A stretch of DNA of 64,000 nt from Volutella citrinella (lineage: Eukaryota > Ascomycota > Sordariomycetes > Hypocreales > Nectriaceae): positions 3,534,001 through 3,598,000 of the forward strand of contig JAWZSP010000002.1 in the NCBI GenBank assembly GCA_034401135.1, written 5' to 3'. The notes under the pieces were generated by a model. The model searched no databases and was not told where the DNA came from. It saw only the letters and a program-made list of their open reading frames with translations. A program made the translations under genes and the position numbers. Positions 34,101 to 46,200 of the stretch are shown here, one piece after another. Each line of letters starts with the position of its first letter. Position 1 is the stretch's first letter.

Positions 34101-34769
34101 ATGTTGAATCTGGCAAATATTTTCTATCGGCCGAAAGAAAAACAATTGCAGGCTGATCAGAAGAAGGCCAAATTTCACAGCCCCCACGGTGACCACCTAA
34201 CACTCCTAAATGTATTTATTTCATGGAAGAGTAGCGGCTACTCTACGCCTTGGTGTTTCGACAACTTCATCCAGGCTCGGTCAATGAAAAGGGCGAAGGA
34301 GATACGGAAGCAGCTGACTACCATTATGGAGCGCCATCGTCACCCAATTGTTTCGTGCGGACAACACACAGAGCAGGTCCGTCGAGCCATTTGTGCTGGA
34401 TTCTTCCGCAACGCCGCACGAAGGGATCCAGAAGCTGGATCTGGAGGCTACAAGACCCTGATCGAAGGCACCCCAGTCTCGATTCATCCTTCGTCGGCAT
34501 TGTTTGGGAAGCAGGCGGAGTGGGTGGTGTATGACGAGCTTGTACTCACAACGCGCGAGTATATGCGGTGGACGACGAGCATTGAGCCAAAATGGCTCGT
34601 GGAGGCGGCCCCAACCTTTTTCAAGATTTCGGGAACCAACGGTAACATGCCCAAGAGGCGCCAACAAGAGCGAATACAGCCTCTGCACAACAAGTACGCT
34701 GGCGAAAACGATTGGAGGCTATCGGCACAGCGAAGGCGCGGAAGGGGTGGCGGTGGCACCTGGGGTTAG
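31176..34769 (+). CDS. PRP22: Pre-mRNA splicing DEAH helicase PRP22, interrupted by an in-frame TGA
   Basis: An intronless frame of 1198 codons including the terminator, broken once by TGA at 33567-33569 (codon 798). Before the break: a conserved N-terminal helical module ([13 protein letters not shown]), an Arg/Ser-rich linker, an S1 RNA-binding domain (about 233-310), the [14 protein letters not shown] motif, and the helicase core with GETGSGKT (about 553-560), DEAH at 650-653 and SAT. After the break the same frame continues with [27 protein letters not shown], the HA2/OB region and a Gly-rich C-terminus (WRLSAQRR). The TGA replaces an arginine codon expected in the PGSRKV motif; CGA to TGA is a single transition. 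Prp22 (DHX8) releases mRNA from the spliceosome and is essential in yeast. ATG 31224 matches the conserved N-terminus slightly better than 31176. It may be a real nonsense allele, a redundant copy, or a sequence error. Confidence 0.9.
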
Positions 34770-35200
34770 GAGACGGGGCAGAGAGTGTCTCTCGTATTTT
34801 CTAGTGTTGAAAAGAAACGAAACATAAGTCACGGGCAAGGGTAGGCCGAGAAGACTGAGGTAGATCAATACAAGATTGAGTGATCGCTGTTCATACCTAT
34901 CGTTCCAAACCTGCATCGACGCGCAAAAAGTTCAATTACAATCACACCGTGCTAGTACTCAGGGCCTCATGGCGAGCTGGCATTCATGTAATATCGTTCC
35001 ATTTCATTCATTTCATCGTCTCTGAGAGGGAGAACGTCACGGCGCCCACGTGTGGTGGTCCGCAAATTCGCACTCCATCAAGGTGCGCGGCCTCCCCCAC
35101 CATCAAAACCGCCAATATCAGCCCTCCCCGTCCCCTCTCAATACACAACCATCTACTTTTTACACAAATTGTTTTTCCATCGCCCATTCCCGAAGTCTGT
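34770..35200. other. Convergent 3' intergenic region
   Basis: About 430 bases between PRP22 and the alcohol dehydrogenase, which converge. It presumably contains both 3' untranslated regions. No gene recognised. Confidence 0.5.
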
Positions 35201-36387
35201 TTAAGCAAATGCCTCGTCATACTTGACCATGCACGAGCGGTATCGCACCTTGCTGGTCCTCAGGTTCTCCATGGCCAGCTGCAGGCCCTCGGTGGAGATG
35301 GGAATCTCCTCGATCCACGACTTGATGCCCTTGTCGGCCGCCAGCTGGAGCATCTCCAGCATCTCGCGGCGGCTACCCAAGTGGGAGGTGCCGATGTAGC
35401 AGCCGTTGTTGATGAAGTCCTGGTTGCGCACCTTGATGCCGTCGCCACCGGGCAGGCCGACCGAGTTCCAGTGGCCGTGGATGTCGAGCAGGCTGAGGTA
35501 CTCGCCCAGCTCGAAGCCGTCAAACGACGTGGCCGTGTTGATGATGATGTCAAAGGTCATCTTGTGGCCGGCAGTCCAGTCCTTCTCGCCCGTCGCCAGG
35601 AAGCCGTCGGCGCCCATCTTCTTGGCATCCTCCTCCTTGGCTCGGGAGCGGGAGATGGCCCACACCTCGGCGCCGAGGGCTTTGGCGAACATGACGCCGT
35701 AGTGGCCGAGGCCGCCGATGCCGACGATGCCCACCTTCTTTCCGGGGCCGGCGCCGAGACGCTTGAGCGGGCTGTAGACGGTGATACCGGCGCACAGCAT
35801 GGGAGCAGCCTGGGCGCTCTCGAGGGCGTCGGGGATGGGGTACACCCTGCAATGAGATGAAGTCAGCATACTGTTACTTCAGGTGTCATGAGCGCCATGA
35901 AGGCCGTCGTCGCCTCATGAGAGCTCCGGAGGCCCGAAGTGCGGGTGTAGACCTACCAGTACTCATCAATTCGCGAGTGCGAGGAGTAACCGCCCTGGGT
36001 GATGGCGCCGGAGTCGAGGTATTGGGCGCCATAGGCGTCAATCTGGTCCTTGCAGTACGTCTCGTTGTCGTTCTTGCACTGACGGCACTCGAGGCACGAG
36101 TAGACCTGGGCACCCGCGCCGACGCGGTCGCCAACCTTGACAGAGGTCACCTTGTCGCCGACGCGGACGACCTTGCCGACGACCTCGTGTCCGACAGCCA
36201 GAGGGTAGGGGCAGGCACCCCAATCGCCGCTGATGGTGTGACGGTCGCTGGCACAGACACCGCAGCACTCGACCTTGATGTCGACGTCCTTCTCGCCAAA
36301 GGGGCGGGGCTGGAACTCGTTCTTCTGGAAGTCGAGCCAGTTCTCGGCGCTGGGCGACTGGAAGCCCTGGAACTTATCGGCCGACAT
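35201..36387 (-). CDS. Zinc-dependent NADP(H) alcohol dehydrogenase, cinnamyl-alcohol/ADH6 type
   Basis: Two exons, 36387-35957 and 35846-35201, split inside a Trp codon by a 110-nt intron; 358 residues. Medium-chain dehydrogenase features: catalytic zinc ligands C45, H67 (GHEVVG) and C162; structural zinc cysteines C98, C101, C104 and C112; and a Rossmann motif GIGGLGH around 186-192. The signature CGVCASDRH and the dinucleotide-binding segment place it with yeast ADH6/ADH7 and plant cinnamyl-alcohol dehydrogenases, which reduce aldehydes with NADPH. A soluble cytosolic enzyme acting on aromatic or branched aldehydes is likely, but the true substrate is not determinable. The upstream region has clustered AGGGG/CCCCT stress-response-like elements. 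Confidence 0.93.
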
Positions 36388-37266
36388 GGTGAGGTTGGGC
36401 TGGTTTACGAAAAAAAGAAGTTATGACGATGAGAATGAGAGATGGCAGGTCGCGGCTCGTCTAACGAAACTAACAGCAGGGCCGAAGCTTCGATTGAGTC
36501 TTGATTTCACGGAGAAAAGGGATCAAGAGGAGGGGAAAGAGACTGGGATCGGTCGATCCATGCTCCCATTAATAAAGCTCCCGGCCAGCCTGCAGTGCTG
36601 GCCTCCCAAACCCCCACACGGCTCTCGCGCGTCACGATGTCTCGGCGGGGAGGAAGCAGATGAGGGGCAGTCGCCACGACATGGCACGGTGACCGCCAAC
36701 ATGAGGGGGGATGAGGGGCAGCCAACATTGGGGGGAGGATTGGGGGTGGTCCCCTCCCCGCCAGCGCTAGCGATCACGGAGCTTCCAAACATGCAGTAGC
36801 TGCCCATCAGCGGGTGTGGGAGAGGCAATGCGATAGGACCAAAGGGCAGCAGATTCTCTCGGGGCACCGGCAGTGGAGATAGAGTGGTTGAGTGGTTGGA
36901 CAAAGGTGGGCATGATGATGTGTGCGGCGAACCGGCGTATTGATCCGGCGGGGGCATGGTATGATGCGCACACACTACACTTCCTTATGAGGTGAGAGAT
37001 TTCCCGTCGAATTAGTAGCCGGGATTGTGACGCGTGATGGCTGTAATTTTCTCTTCTTTTCCTACTGCAGAATGGTTTGCTGAGATTATTCAATCGTATC
37101 GTATCCGGCTGGCCGGATGGTGAGTCCTCGACCAATGGAGAAATATTCTCGCCCAGCCTGCCCACCCACTTCTGGCCTCATGGCACCGACACTCATGGTG
37201 ACGTCCGCCCTCCAACGCCTTCTCATGACATCTACCACCGCCCTCCCCTACCCTCCCCACGGCTCC
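36388..37266. other. Intergenic: alcohol dehydrogenase promoter
   Basis: About 880 bases upstream of the minus-strand dehydrogenase and downstream of the DUF7704-like gene. It contains G-rich runs and stress-element-like pentamers (see separate entry). No coding signal was accepted. Confidence 0.5.
36531..36755. promoter_or_regulatory. Cluster of STRE-like AGGGG/CCCCT pentamers
   Basis: AGGGG occurs at 36531, 36663, 36704 and 36714 and CCCCT at 36751, that is about 145-370 bases upstream of the dehydrogenase start codon. These match the stress-response element bound by Msn2/Msn4 in yeast and Seb1-type zinc fingers in filamentous fungi. The region is G-rich, so some matches may be compositional. 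Regulation by stress is an inference. Confidence 0.35.
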
Positions 37267-37761
37267 TCATTGCTTCCAATCCTTCTTCTTCAGCGCCCTC
37301 GACTCCCCAAGTCCGATGCCCAAGAGGAAGCACGCACGCAGCGCCGCAACCACGTACGTAAAGCCGACGTGGCCCAGGTCCCTCACCACGAACCCAGTAC
37401 CGCAGTAGAAGACGGACAGCCCAAACTCCTTCATCGTGTACAGGTGCCCAAGGTCGCCCAGCAGCATCGTCAGCATGATGGCGCGCCACACGCGCAGCTC
37501 CGCCGTGGAGCGCAGCACGATGGCCTCGGTCAGGGCGAAGAAGAAGAACATGTTGCCCAGCTGCGACACGGCCACCGACGTCGCGAGCGGCACCTCGCCC
37601 TCGGCTGCGGGCGCCGACTGCGCATCGAGCATCGACAGGAACTCCTGCGGGCGGAAGTGGCACGTGTAGGCGCCGGCGAGCGCGGCCAGAGGCTCCAGGA
37701 CGAGGAACATGACGCGGTAGACGGGGTGGATGCGGAAGGCCACCTGCTTTCCGGGAGCCAT
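37267..37761 (-). CDS. Small fungal integral membrane protein, DUF7704-like
   Basis: A single exon of 164 residues with about four predicted membrane helices: around 13-32 (VMFLVLEPLAALAGAY), 66-84 (LGNMFFFFALTEAIVL), 92-110 (AIMLTMLLGDLGHLYTM) and 133-152 (GFTYVVAALRACFLLGIG). The pattern EPLAALAGA, then LGNMFFFFALTEA, then LLGDLGHLY is one I associate with a fungus-specific family (DUF7704) of unknown function. The protein ends in a lysine-rich KKKDWKQ tail that resembles a dilysine endoplasmic-reticulum retrieval signal (K-x-K near the end). No catalytic motif is seen. Confidence 0.8.
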   Translation of the reverse strand: MAPGKQVAFRIHPVYRVMFLVLEPLAALAGAYTCHFRPQEFLSMLDAQSAPAAEGEVPLATSVAVSQLGNMFFFFALTEAIVLRSTAELRVWRAIMLTMLLGDLGHLYTMKEFGLSVFYCGTGFVVRDLGHVGFTYVVAALRACFLLGIGLGESRALKKKDWKQ

Positions 37762-40700
37762 TGCGCGAGCTTGGGCCCGGGGAGGCGCTTGGATGACAAG
37801 GTGAGAGTCTGTTTATGTAGTGTGGAAAGTACGAGCCCTGGAATATTTCGCCAGGAGCTAGCTGGAAGCCGGATTGTGAGAGACTCGGGTTTAGTTGTTG
37901 ATGCTACGTGCACAGTGGCAGGGGAAAATGGATCCCCCACATGTCATCGGACAATTTTAACTCCAGCAGATGACAATGTTGCAATTTGCGAACCAACGAC
38001 TGGTATGATCACTACAGGCTTAGCACCGCCAACATAAAAGGTTGGTTCTTCCGTTTTCATTCCTAGGACTGAGGATAATGAAGACGAATGTGAGTCTTTC
38101 CTCTGAAAACCGAGTTCCTGGTCGGATACAGTACCCAACCCCGTCATCACGTCCCCTACAGCAAGGACACACCAGACTTTTGACATAGTTGGGACGTTTC
38201 GAATCGTAAATCCCCACACCGGCATGCAGAATCAAGGACAATTCCTAATATCTATACTACTATTTCTTTGAGTCATGCCACTTAGCCTCGTGCATACAAT
38301 GTTGTGTTGAATTCTCGTGAACGAGAATGCGACCAAGAACCTACCCTGGAACGAGTAAAGCCTCATTCCAACTTTTGCTTTTTTCTCTTCTTCCCGGGAG
38401 AAGTAGCTTGGCTAGTCAGGGCAGACGCGGATACAAGACACTAGGAAAAGCAAAAGGGGTTGGGTTGAAAGCAGATGCAGTTAGCCTTTCGCCATCGACT
38501 CTGTTGGCATCGGCTTCTCCGAAGTGTCGGGACTCGGGAGCGCAAGGGTTGCCGATCATTGCCTCTCGACCCAGCCGCAAAAGGGCCTAGAAAGCTGAAC
38601 CGAAGCAAAAACAGTGTCATGATGGATTCACATATCCAGCGTTTGTGGCGCTGGCCGTCCCAGCGGGCTGGGTCAGGTCTTGAATCGCGGCACAATCCGA
38701 GGTGGCAGAAGTGGCAGAACGTCAGGCGTAGTTCAACGGGCGCTGGCGGTTGACCCCAAGAATACCCGAATGCCAATGACAGCTGAACCTGCCGCCGCCT
38801 CGTTGCTTGTCATGGTGCCTGCCGGAGTCGGGTAGTTGATGCAGACACATGCACGGGCGGGTGATGCTGCGTGCGTGTGATGTCGTCGCGTGAAGGAGAA
38901 GGATCACAATCACATCACAGCGCTAGGCCGAGCGGCAGTGCCAGCGCGGGATCCTTGCCGATGAGACCATGTAGGAGGAGATTAATTACGATTAGAATGT
39001 AGCATATAATCCGGGGATTTTCGACGTCTGACTGGCAGTGACGGTTTGCAGCAGCACTGGAGACTGTAACCCTCAGCAGGGAAGGGCGAGGATGCTGGGA
39101 TGGAGGCATCTGTGCGCTCCCCCTCGCATGCAACGTAATTAAAGCCAGGCAGGGTGGCCAGTCAGAGCAGTCCCGGTAAGTCATTTGGCGGCGCCTTGTT
39201 TCTCGACGTTGGTTTCTGCCGCGGGCAATTCTGTGCGTGGAACTAAATCGGGGCGACAGATATCACGATGCGCGTCAGACAGTGGATATGGCGCACATGA
39301 TGCTGCGTGGTGGTGTTGCCTTGCCTGTCCAGCTGCATCAAGGCAGTGCAGTAAACAAATGCTGCCGCCTCGACATGAAACGGGCTAAAACAGACATCGT
39401 CGTGGCGCACCACCAACCAGCAAGCATGTCATGCCGTTCATCGGGGAGGGGACCCCGGCTTTGCCACTCTGGAGCACTAACAACTTGAAGTTACAGGCCC
39501 CACCCACCGCTCCAGCACTGACGAGACCCTCGCCCGCAATCTTCCCTTTGATAATTACCTTGCCAGTATTCGTGCTTGAAGAAATAGCGTGAAATAGTGT
39601 GAAGAAAAGCATTCTGTGGCATGCCTACGCAGCCGCCTCCCGACGGGAGTTTCCAAGTTTCCCCCTCTTGCCTGGCCGTGCCTGCAGCCTAGAGCCCTCC
39701 ACCCGGGTCTCCCGCATTCCAGCAACGCGCGCCCTGCAAGCCTGGGGAGGGAAGCGGGACCAGCGTTGGGCCCAGTAATTACTTCCCGGCCCTCGCAGTG
39801 CCTGCTGGCCGGGATGGCCTCCACTCTGAGACTCGCATCTTTTTTCCTCATCAACGTGCGGACGACGACTCGCCTTCTGGTTTTTTATTTCTCACCCTCC
39901 TTCTTCGACCCCGATCTCGCCTCCCCTGTCCCCTGCGTAGCGCCGGCTCTGTTGCATCTCCTTTTCCACGGCCGGACCATTTCTCCCTGGGGCGTGTCTC
40001 TCCTTTTCGCGACGGGCTCCCTTCTCCCTCCCTGCATCGCCTCGGCTTTGGACGAGAAACACCGGGCGCCCCAATACGGCAATTCTGGTCTCCCGTCGAC
40101 CTATCCCTGGCCACCGATAGATCCCGGCTCCCTTTCCATACTACTTCGGAGTACGGACTAAACCTGCTGGGATTGACCCTTTGCTGGCCTGGGGTGGCAA
40201 TTACGCACTAACAAGACTGAACCGTCCGCTGGTCGCTGTTAGTGTTAGTGCCACTGCCCTGTGCGACAAAACCAATACCGGCGGCACTGTACTTTCCCCG
40301 ACTTGTTGACAAGGATCCGAGCCGCTGGCAACCATCCTTTCCCATCCTGTCTAGGACTCCAGCCCATCCTCACTGGGCTTCCTTCCTTGTTCTATTTTCA
40401 TTCTAGATTTTCCTTCCTTTTTTTAACCCTCTTTTCTTCGTCGTTTCCTGTCTCTCCTTTGCTGGAGCGCCACAGTCTCGTGCTCTGCTCGCAGACTGCT
40501 TGACTGCTCGACACCACCACCATACAGTCGCAGCGTGGGACCATCGCCATCCGTCCGCTGACAGACAACCGATCCCCGAAACAAGGCAGCCAGTGAGGGC
40601 CCCTGCGCTGTCGCAACAAGCACGACCCAAGTCACGCTCGATTCTGCTCTCACCGACTCGTCTCTTCAGGAACTACCACAACGGGAGGCTTCTGTTGTAC

Positions 40701-40963
40701 ACGAGGCTGCTTCGCTCCACCAGTCCCCTACCTCGATCAGTTTCCACCAAGGGGGGCTTACTTCCCTCCACCTACTCTCGACTGCGCCCCAGCGCAGTGA
40801 TACGCGCAAGCGCGACCTTGGGCGTGACGATAACGATTACGACGACGACGAAGATTCGAGCAGACGACGAACGCAACGGTGCCTGCGACAGAACGCCGTG
40901 GCGACGAGTGGGACCCATCATATCTACGCTGTGGTTTCGCTTCCCATCCCAACCCGCAACGGA
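37762..40963. other. 3.2 kb divergent intergenic region and leader of the F-box/WD40 gene
   Basis: Promoter region for a minus-strand gene on the left and a plus-strand gene on the right. From about 39800 the plus strand is C/T-rich. The stretch 40562-40963 is open in the reading frame of the F-box/WD40 gene and looks coding (Asp-rich and Arg-rich segments) but contains no ATG, so an upstream exon may exist. Other frames between 38 and 40 kb lack motifs. Confidence 0.5.
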
Positions 40964-43251
40964 ATGGCCCGGAGAATATTCCCCTTCAACGACTGGGCGC
41001 CTGCACAGGAAGCCATGATGGACTGCCCTTCTGACGGCTACCGTGGCGAAAGTGCGACAGGCGCGATGGTCCACCCCATCGAGCAAGCCTCTCACAACCA
41101 CCAAGCTGGCGCGGGCAGTAGTACTGGTGTGCGGCGCCATCGAAGCCTCAGCCTCGGCATGCCCTGGCGACGGCCGAAGTCGATTTTCATGGGAAATGAC
41201 CATGGACTGAACCGCCATTTCAACGAGCTCGCTATCGACGACACCGAGGAAGATGAGGAACCGCAGCAGCAAACCGGCCATCCACACAGGTACCAACACC
41301 AGCACCAGCATCATGACCAGCAAAACCACCGCCACCATACGCACACCCCTGGAAGCTTCAAGGGAATTCTCCGCCGTGCTTCGCATTCCATCAAGAGCAT
41401 GACCCACCGCCGACCCTCCGTCTCGACAGGACAGACCATCCACGAGAATGAAACGAAGCACATGACAAGACCGACCACTGCCCACCCGTCTACATGGAAC
41501 CGCTTGAGACAGGCCGCGAGCTTTCGCCACTCAAGGCTTTATGACTTTGACGACTTCCCTCAAGGGAACAACGACCATGCTCACCAGCCCATGTACTCGG
41601 CGCATCTCCCCGTCCCGGGCTTTGGTGACGCCCCGCCCATTATCCCGTCCAACTCTGGAGCGGCAGCCAAAGCTGCCGCGGCGATTCAAAACGAATACAT
41701 AGCGAGGCAGGGCCTTAACAGCCTCTGGCTCAGCCCGTCGAGTGAGGATGGAAACGACAGGGAGAGTGGTATTGGAATCACTGTGACGATACCTGATTCT
41801 GGAATCGCTGGCGTTTCCGACGGGGATGTGGTGCTGCAGCAGCCATCGGCCATCAGCAAGGTCGATTTTGTGTCCAAGTTGCCCACAGAACTCGCCATCC
41901 ATGTTCTCGCCAACCTCGATGCTACAGCCCTCGCCAAGGCGGGTGCAGTTTCGCGGACCTGGAACAAGGTCATTTACAATCAGCACATCTGGCGAGAGTC
42001 GTGTCTGCGAGAAACCACCTCGACCTATGCGACTAGCGAACCCGTTCAGCCTGGAGTCGGGCTTGGGCTTCCTGCCGTTTCCCCTTCTAATGATTGGAAG
42101 GAGATTTACCGTGTCAAGGAGGAGTTGAAGAACAGATGGAAGGCCGGAAAGGCTCGCGAGGTCTACCTAAACGGACATACTGACAGCATCTACTGCCTAC
42201 AGTTTGACGAGTACGTCACCCCCTAACCCCCTTCGATGTAAAACCCGGATCCTAACCAAACCATAGGCACAAGATCATCACTGGATCCCGCGACAAGACC
42301 ATCCGTGTCTGGGATATGCACACACTGCAGTGCCGGCTTGTCATCGGCCCGCCAGGAGTCGTTGACGAGCCAGGGATGCTCAAAGACGAAGATGGAAACC
42401 CTACCCACTACGCCGCTGCCTCTGACTGTGGGAAGTCGGTCACCTCGATGCCCGACCTGGTTTCGTTCCCCATTCACCACATGGCATCCATCCTGTGCCT
42501 CCAATACGATGATGACATTCTAGTCACAGGGTCATCCGATGCTACCTGCATCGTTTACGATGTGCGTGCTGGCTATCGACCCATACGCCGCCTCCTCCGA
42601 CACACTGCTGCTGTGCTCGACCTAGCGTTTGATGACAAGCACATTGTGACGTGCAGCAAGGATATCAGCATCTGTGTGTGGGATCGCGAGACCGGGACCG
42701 TGCTGCGACAGCTGCGTGGCCATGGCGGACCTGTAAACGCTGTACAAATGCGCGCCAACACTATTGTCTCCTGCTCGGGAGATTTCCGTGTTAAAATGTG
42801 GAATATCGATACCGGAAAGAACATCCGAGAATTCGCAGGCCACACCAAGGGCCTCGCTTGCTCTCAGTTTTCCGAAGATGGACGATATATTGCTTCTGCC
42901 GGCAATGACAAGGTGATCCGAATCTGGGATGCCAATACGGGCGAATGCCTCCGAGAGATGCGTGCGCATGAGAATCTTGTGCGGAGCCTGCATATTGACA
43001 GCGTCAGCGGACGACTTATCAGTGGAAGCTACGATACCGACATAAAGGTCTGGGACATGGAAACGGGCCACCAGTTGCTCGATTTCCCCCACTGGCACAG
43101 CAGCTGGGTGCTCAGTGCCAAGAGCGACTACCGACGAATCGTCAGCTCCGGACAAGACCCAAAGATTTTAATCTTGGACTTTGGCGCTGCAGTTGATGGC
43201 ATCGAGATGCTTGAGAGCGCCCGTCCACAGGAAGACGGAGGCTTCATTTGA
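40964..43251 (+). CDS. F-box and WD40-repeat protein, putative SCF substrate receptor
   Basis: Two exons, 40964-42210 and 42267-43251 (56-nt intron, GTACGT donor, CTAAC branch), give 743 residues from the first in-frame ATG. The N-terminal 300 residues are disordered with a histidine/glutamine-rich run (about 106-130). An F-box spans about 301-345 (LPTELAIHVLANLDATALAKAGAVSRTW). A set of about seven WD40 repeats fills 410-735, with clear GH..W-D strands such as ITGSRDKTIRVWD, VTCSKDISICVWD, VSCSGDFRVKMWN, ASAGNDKVIRIWD and ISGSYDTDIKVWD. This is the architecture of Met30/Cdc4/Fwd1-type SCF receptors that recognise phosphorylated substrates. It is not obviously the sulphur regulator itself, so no symbol is given. 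The start may lie further upstream. Confidence 0.88.
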
Positions 43252-46200
43252 GTTAAGCACGACACATTGCGAATATATACGACGTACAAGTTGTCGAATC
43301 ATGAGCTTGAATAATATTAAGACTGGGCGCAGTCATAATGGAGCCGATACCGCCTCGCAGGGACGAGGCCATGTCTGGCTGATACGAATAACATGGCATG
43401 ATAGGATGGTGTTTTGAGTTTAGGGTTTCCGTTGTTTCTTTGTATATTCCTTCCCCCTTTGTTCCTCTGCTACAGCGGCTGTAAGCATTTCACCGGGCGC
43501 TGTTTGAGTATATTGGAAACGCATTTGGTCACTGGTTGGAGCTGGAATGACATATGGCTCTGTCGAAGTAGCCAGTAGCTGAGATTTTTAATTTCCTTTG
43601 GGAGTTTGCTGGCACTAGCATACGGTCTCAGGACTTGGGTTTTCTGAGGCTACACCGGACACATATGAATCATTATTCCCTTTTGAACGCATCGCTTTCT
43701 GACATATCACTATTTCGTGACTTATGGGCGTCCTGGCTTTAGGCAACTGACTTTGTCAAGCAGCGGTGTGTTTTCGCCAAGATCCTGGTGAACACGCCAA
43801 CTTGATTCGCATCCGATGTGCACTGGCCTACAGTGAGGAATGGACGGAGCTGATGATACTTTTGGTGCTGATGCATGGCCACGCTGTTGCTCACCTGCCC
43901 AGGTTTGTCGAGTATAGGCTGGGATCACTGTGACTCGTGTATGCTCTAGGCCGGTCTCACAGCCTTAGCAGGTCGATAATAACGCGAGGTGACCAGGGAT
44001 CGCCGAATTGAGGCCGAGATGTGGACGGCGCGAAGACCACTTTGTGGCGTCAACGATGTCCTATCAAGAAATTAGAGTGATAGCCGTCACGCGGCTAACC
44101 TAGATGGTGCATGAAAGGAGGACGGATCTTGAGAAATAGACACGATGCTGAAGATCTCCCCACGTGGGATGAAGTTGGCTGCGAGGGAGGTCACTGTGGT
44201 GGCGAGATGTGGCTTGGAAATGATGTTTCTGGGTAATGTCAATTAGATGCAAAAACACTGTTTGGTCCCGAGGCCAAAAGCCTGTGCGGTGCCAAGTGCA
44301 AAGAGGCGCCGTCATATGACTGGGCTGTCACTGATGGCAAACAGAGAGTGCTGGTCTTGAACGATCAAGTGTTTGCTACACGCCATCCCAGCTTCTACTA
44401 ACCGAATTGGGTGGCAGTGAAGACGACCAACAAAGGTTCTCAATCAAAATTGGGCTAGTATGCTCGGTCACATCATCCGAGAGCAGGTCAAAGAGCGCAC
44501 ACGGCAGGGTCCTGAAGCACCTGTTTCGGATGTTGGTGATACCAGGGTTCTGGTTGGTTAGTGGCCTCGGCCACGCTATAGTACTTGATGCCACCTACCA
44601 AACTTGTGACAACTGGCATCGTGGTAAATAGCCGGAGCGAAGGGGGGCAGGGGAGGATTAATGCGTGAATATTGAGTGGTTGAGAGACAAGGCTGAGAGA
44701 CGTTTTACTGGCGGTATGGGGTGGTTTGGCGGCTGGCACCGAAAATGGTAATGGGCAACAAGGGTAGGGAGGAGTGAAACAAAAAGCAAACCACCCAAGA
44801 CTTGGGCGGAGGGGCTCCAGCCTCCAGATACGTAGTTGAGAATGGAATGAGTGCTAGCCCGCTAGTTCAGGTGAAGACAATGTGCGTGCTGCATTCGCGG
44901 AAGTGTTGGACCACCTTGGCGGGCTTCGTGAACCTTGCCTTGCTGAGACCTCATCGGCTTCCGCATATGTCTAAGATACGCATCGGAGGATAGTGGCCAG
45001 ATCGGACAGGCTGCATCTCATTTTCGCGCCAGTATGGCTTCGGTTTCGGACCTTTGGTAGTCGCCGACCCATGTGCTTTGGTATGGGTGTAGAATTAGTC
45101 GATGCGGTGTCTCGTATATCGTTCGCCAAGATGAATGAGAAAGGTTATTGAGAGTAGCTAGCCAGGCCGGCAGGCTCAGTGAGGACGGCCTCGGCCCGCT
45201 CGGGCGAGAGATGCCGGAGCAGCAATATCTGGCGGTTGTTTTGGCGCCGGTACCGTTGTTCCTTCTGCGCATGAATGAGGGGCCGCAGACGAGTGTCTGC
45301 AATTCTATTAACGGATGATGGGGTGTCACATTGTTTGGGTGTTTGTGCCTGGACCCGAATAGATTGGGGTGCGTGGACAGAGTTGATCGGGGGGAAGGGA
45401 GAAATGCGTTTCGGCACACGGGCGATCTAATTAAGGGACCGACGCCTATGGAATGATGGGGTCTGAAGGGGTTTAAAGGGGTCCAAGGGGCGGCGAGGAT
45501 CACTGGGTCAAGGTGGGGTTCCTGAGGCCTATGCTCTGGGAGGTCGAGCATGATCGCGAATTCGAGATCACGATATATGAAACGCGTGCGGGAGGGGCAT
45601 AGGAATGCCTGACCACGAGTGCGCGTGGGATGGTCAGGATGTGGATGCGGATGAGGATGAGGATGGAAAGAAGAGCATGTTTAAACACGAGTGTACGAAT
45701 TTCGGTAATCTTGGGGGAAGGCTTTGTCTGGGGGACATTGCTGTTGACGTTGACGGCTGGGTTGAGGTCGGGTCCTTCCTCCAGCCAGATTCGTGCCGGA
45801 CCACGTTGAGGGGGAAAGGGAGGCGTGGTGCGACTTCCCAGCGCTCTGGTTGGCAGGCGCCACAGCAGCACAATGCCGGGAAGGCACCAACGCACAGGCT
45901 TCGTTGACCTGATCAGGTTGCAGGGACCGTACGTAGCACAGCATATCTACAGTACATTACTCTGTGAGACACCAAGCGCCAACAAACAAAGACCAGGCCA
46001 AGAACTGATAATTACATCACATCACTTCCGCCTCGTGCTGCAAGTCCACAACGGGTTGTACCATGGACGCGCCACTCGCCTGGTGGCGTCGGGCTTCGGC
46101 TGGAACAATGGGGTGGCTCGACCCGCCAAGCTCTCCAGGGCGCCGGCGTCGCCAGCCAGTAGCAGTGCCGTGCCTGGATGCCACTGAAACATCGCTAAGC

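Noticed and set aside
34880..35860. 326-codon plus-strand frame
   Set aside because: It lies antisense to the alcohol dehydrogenase exon, whose motifs are unambiguous.
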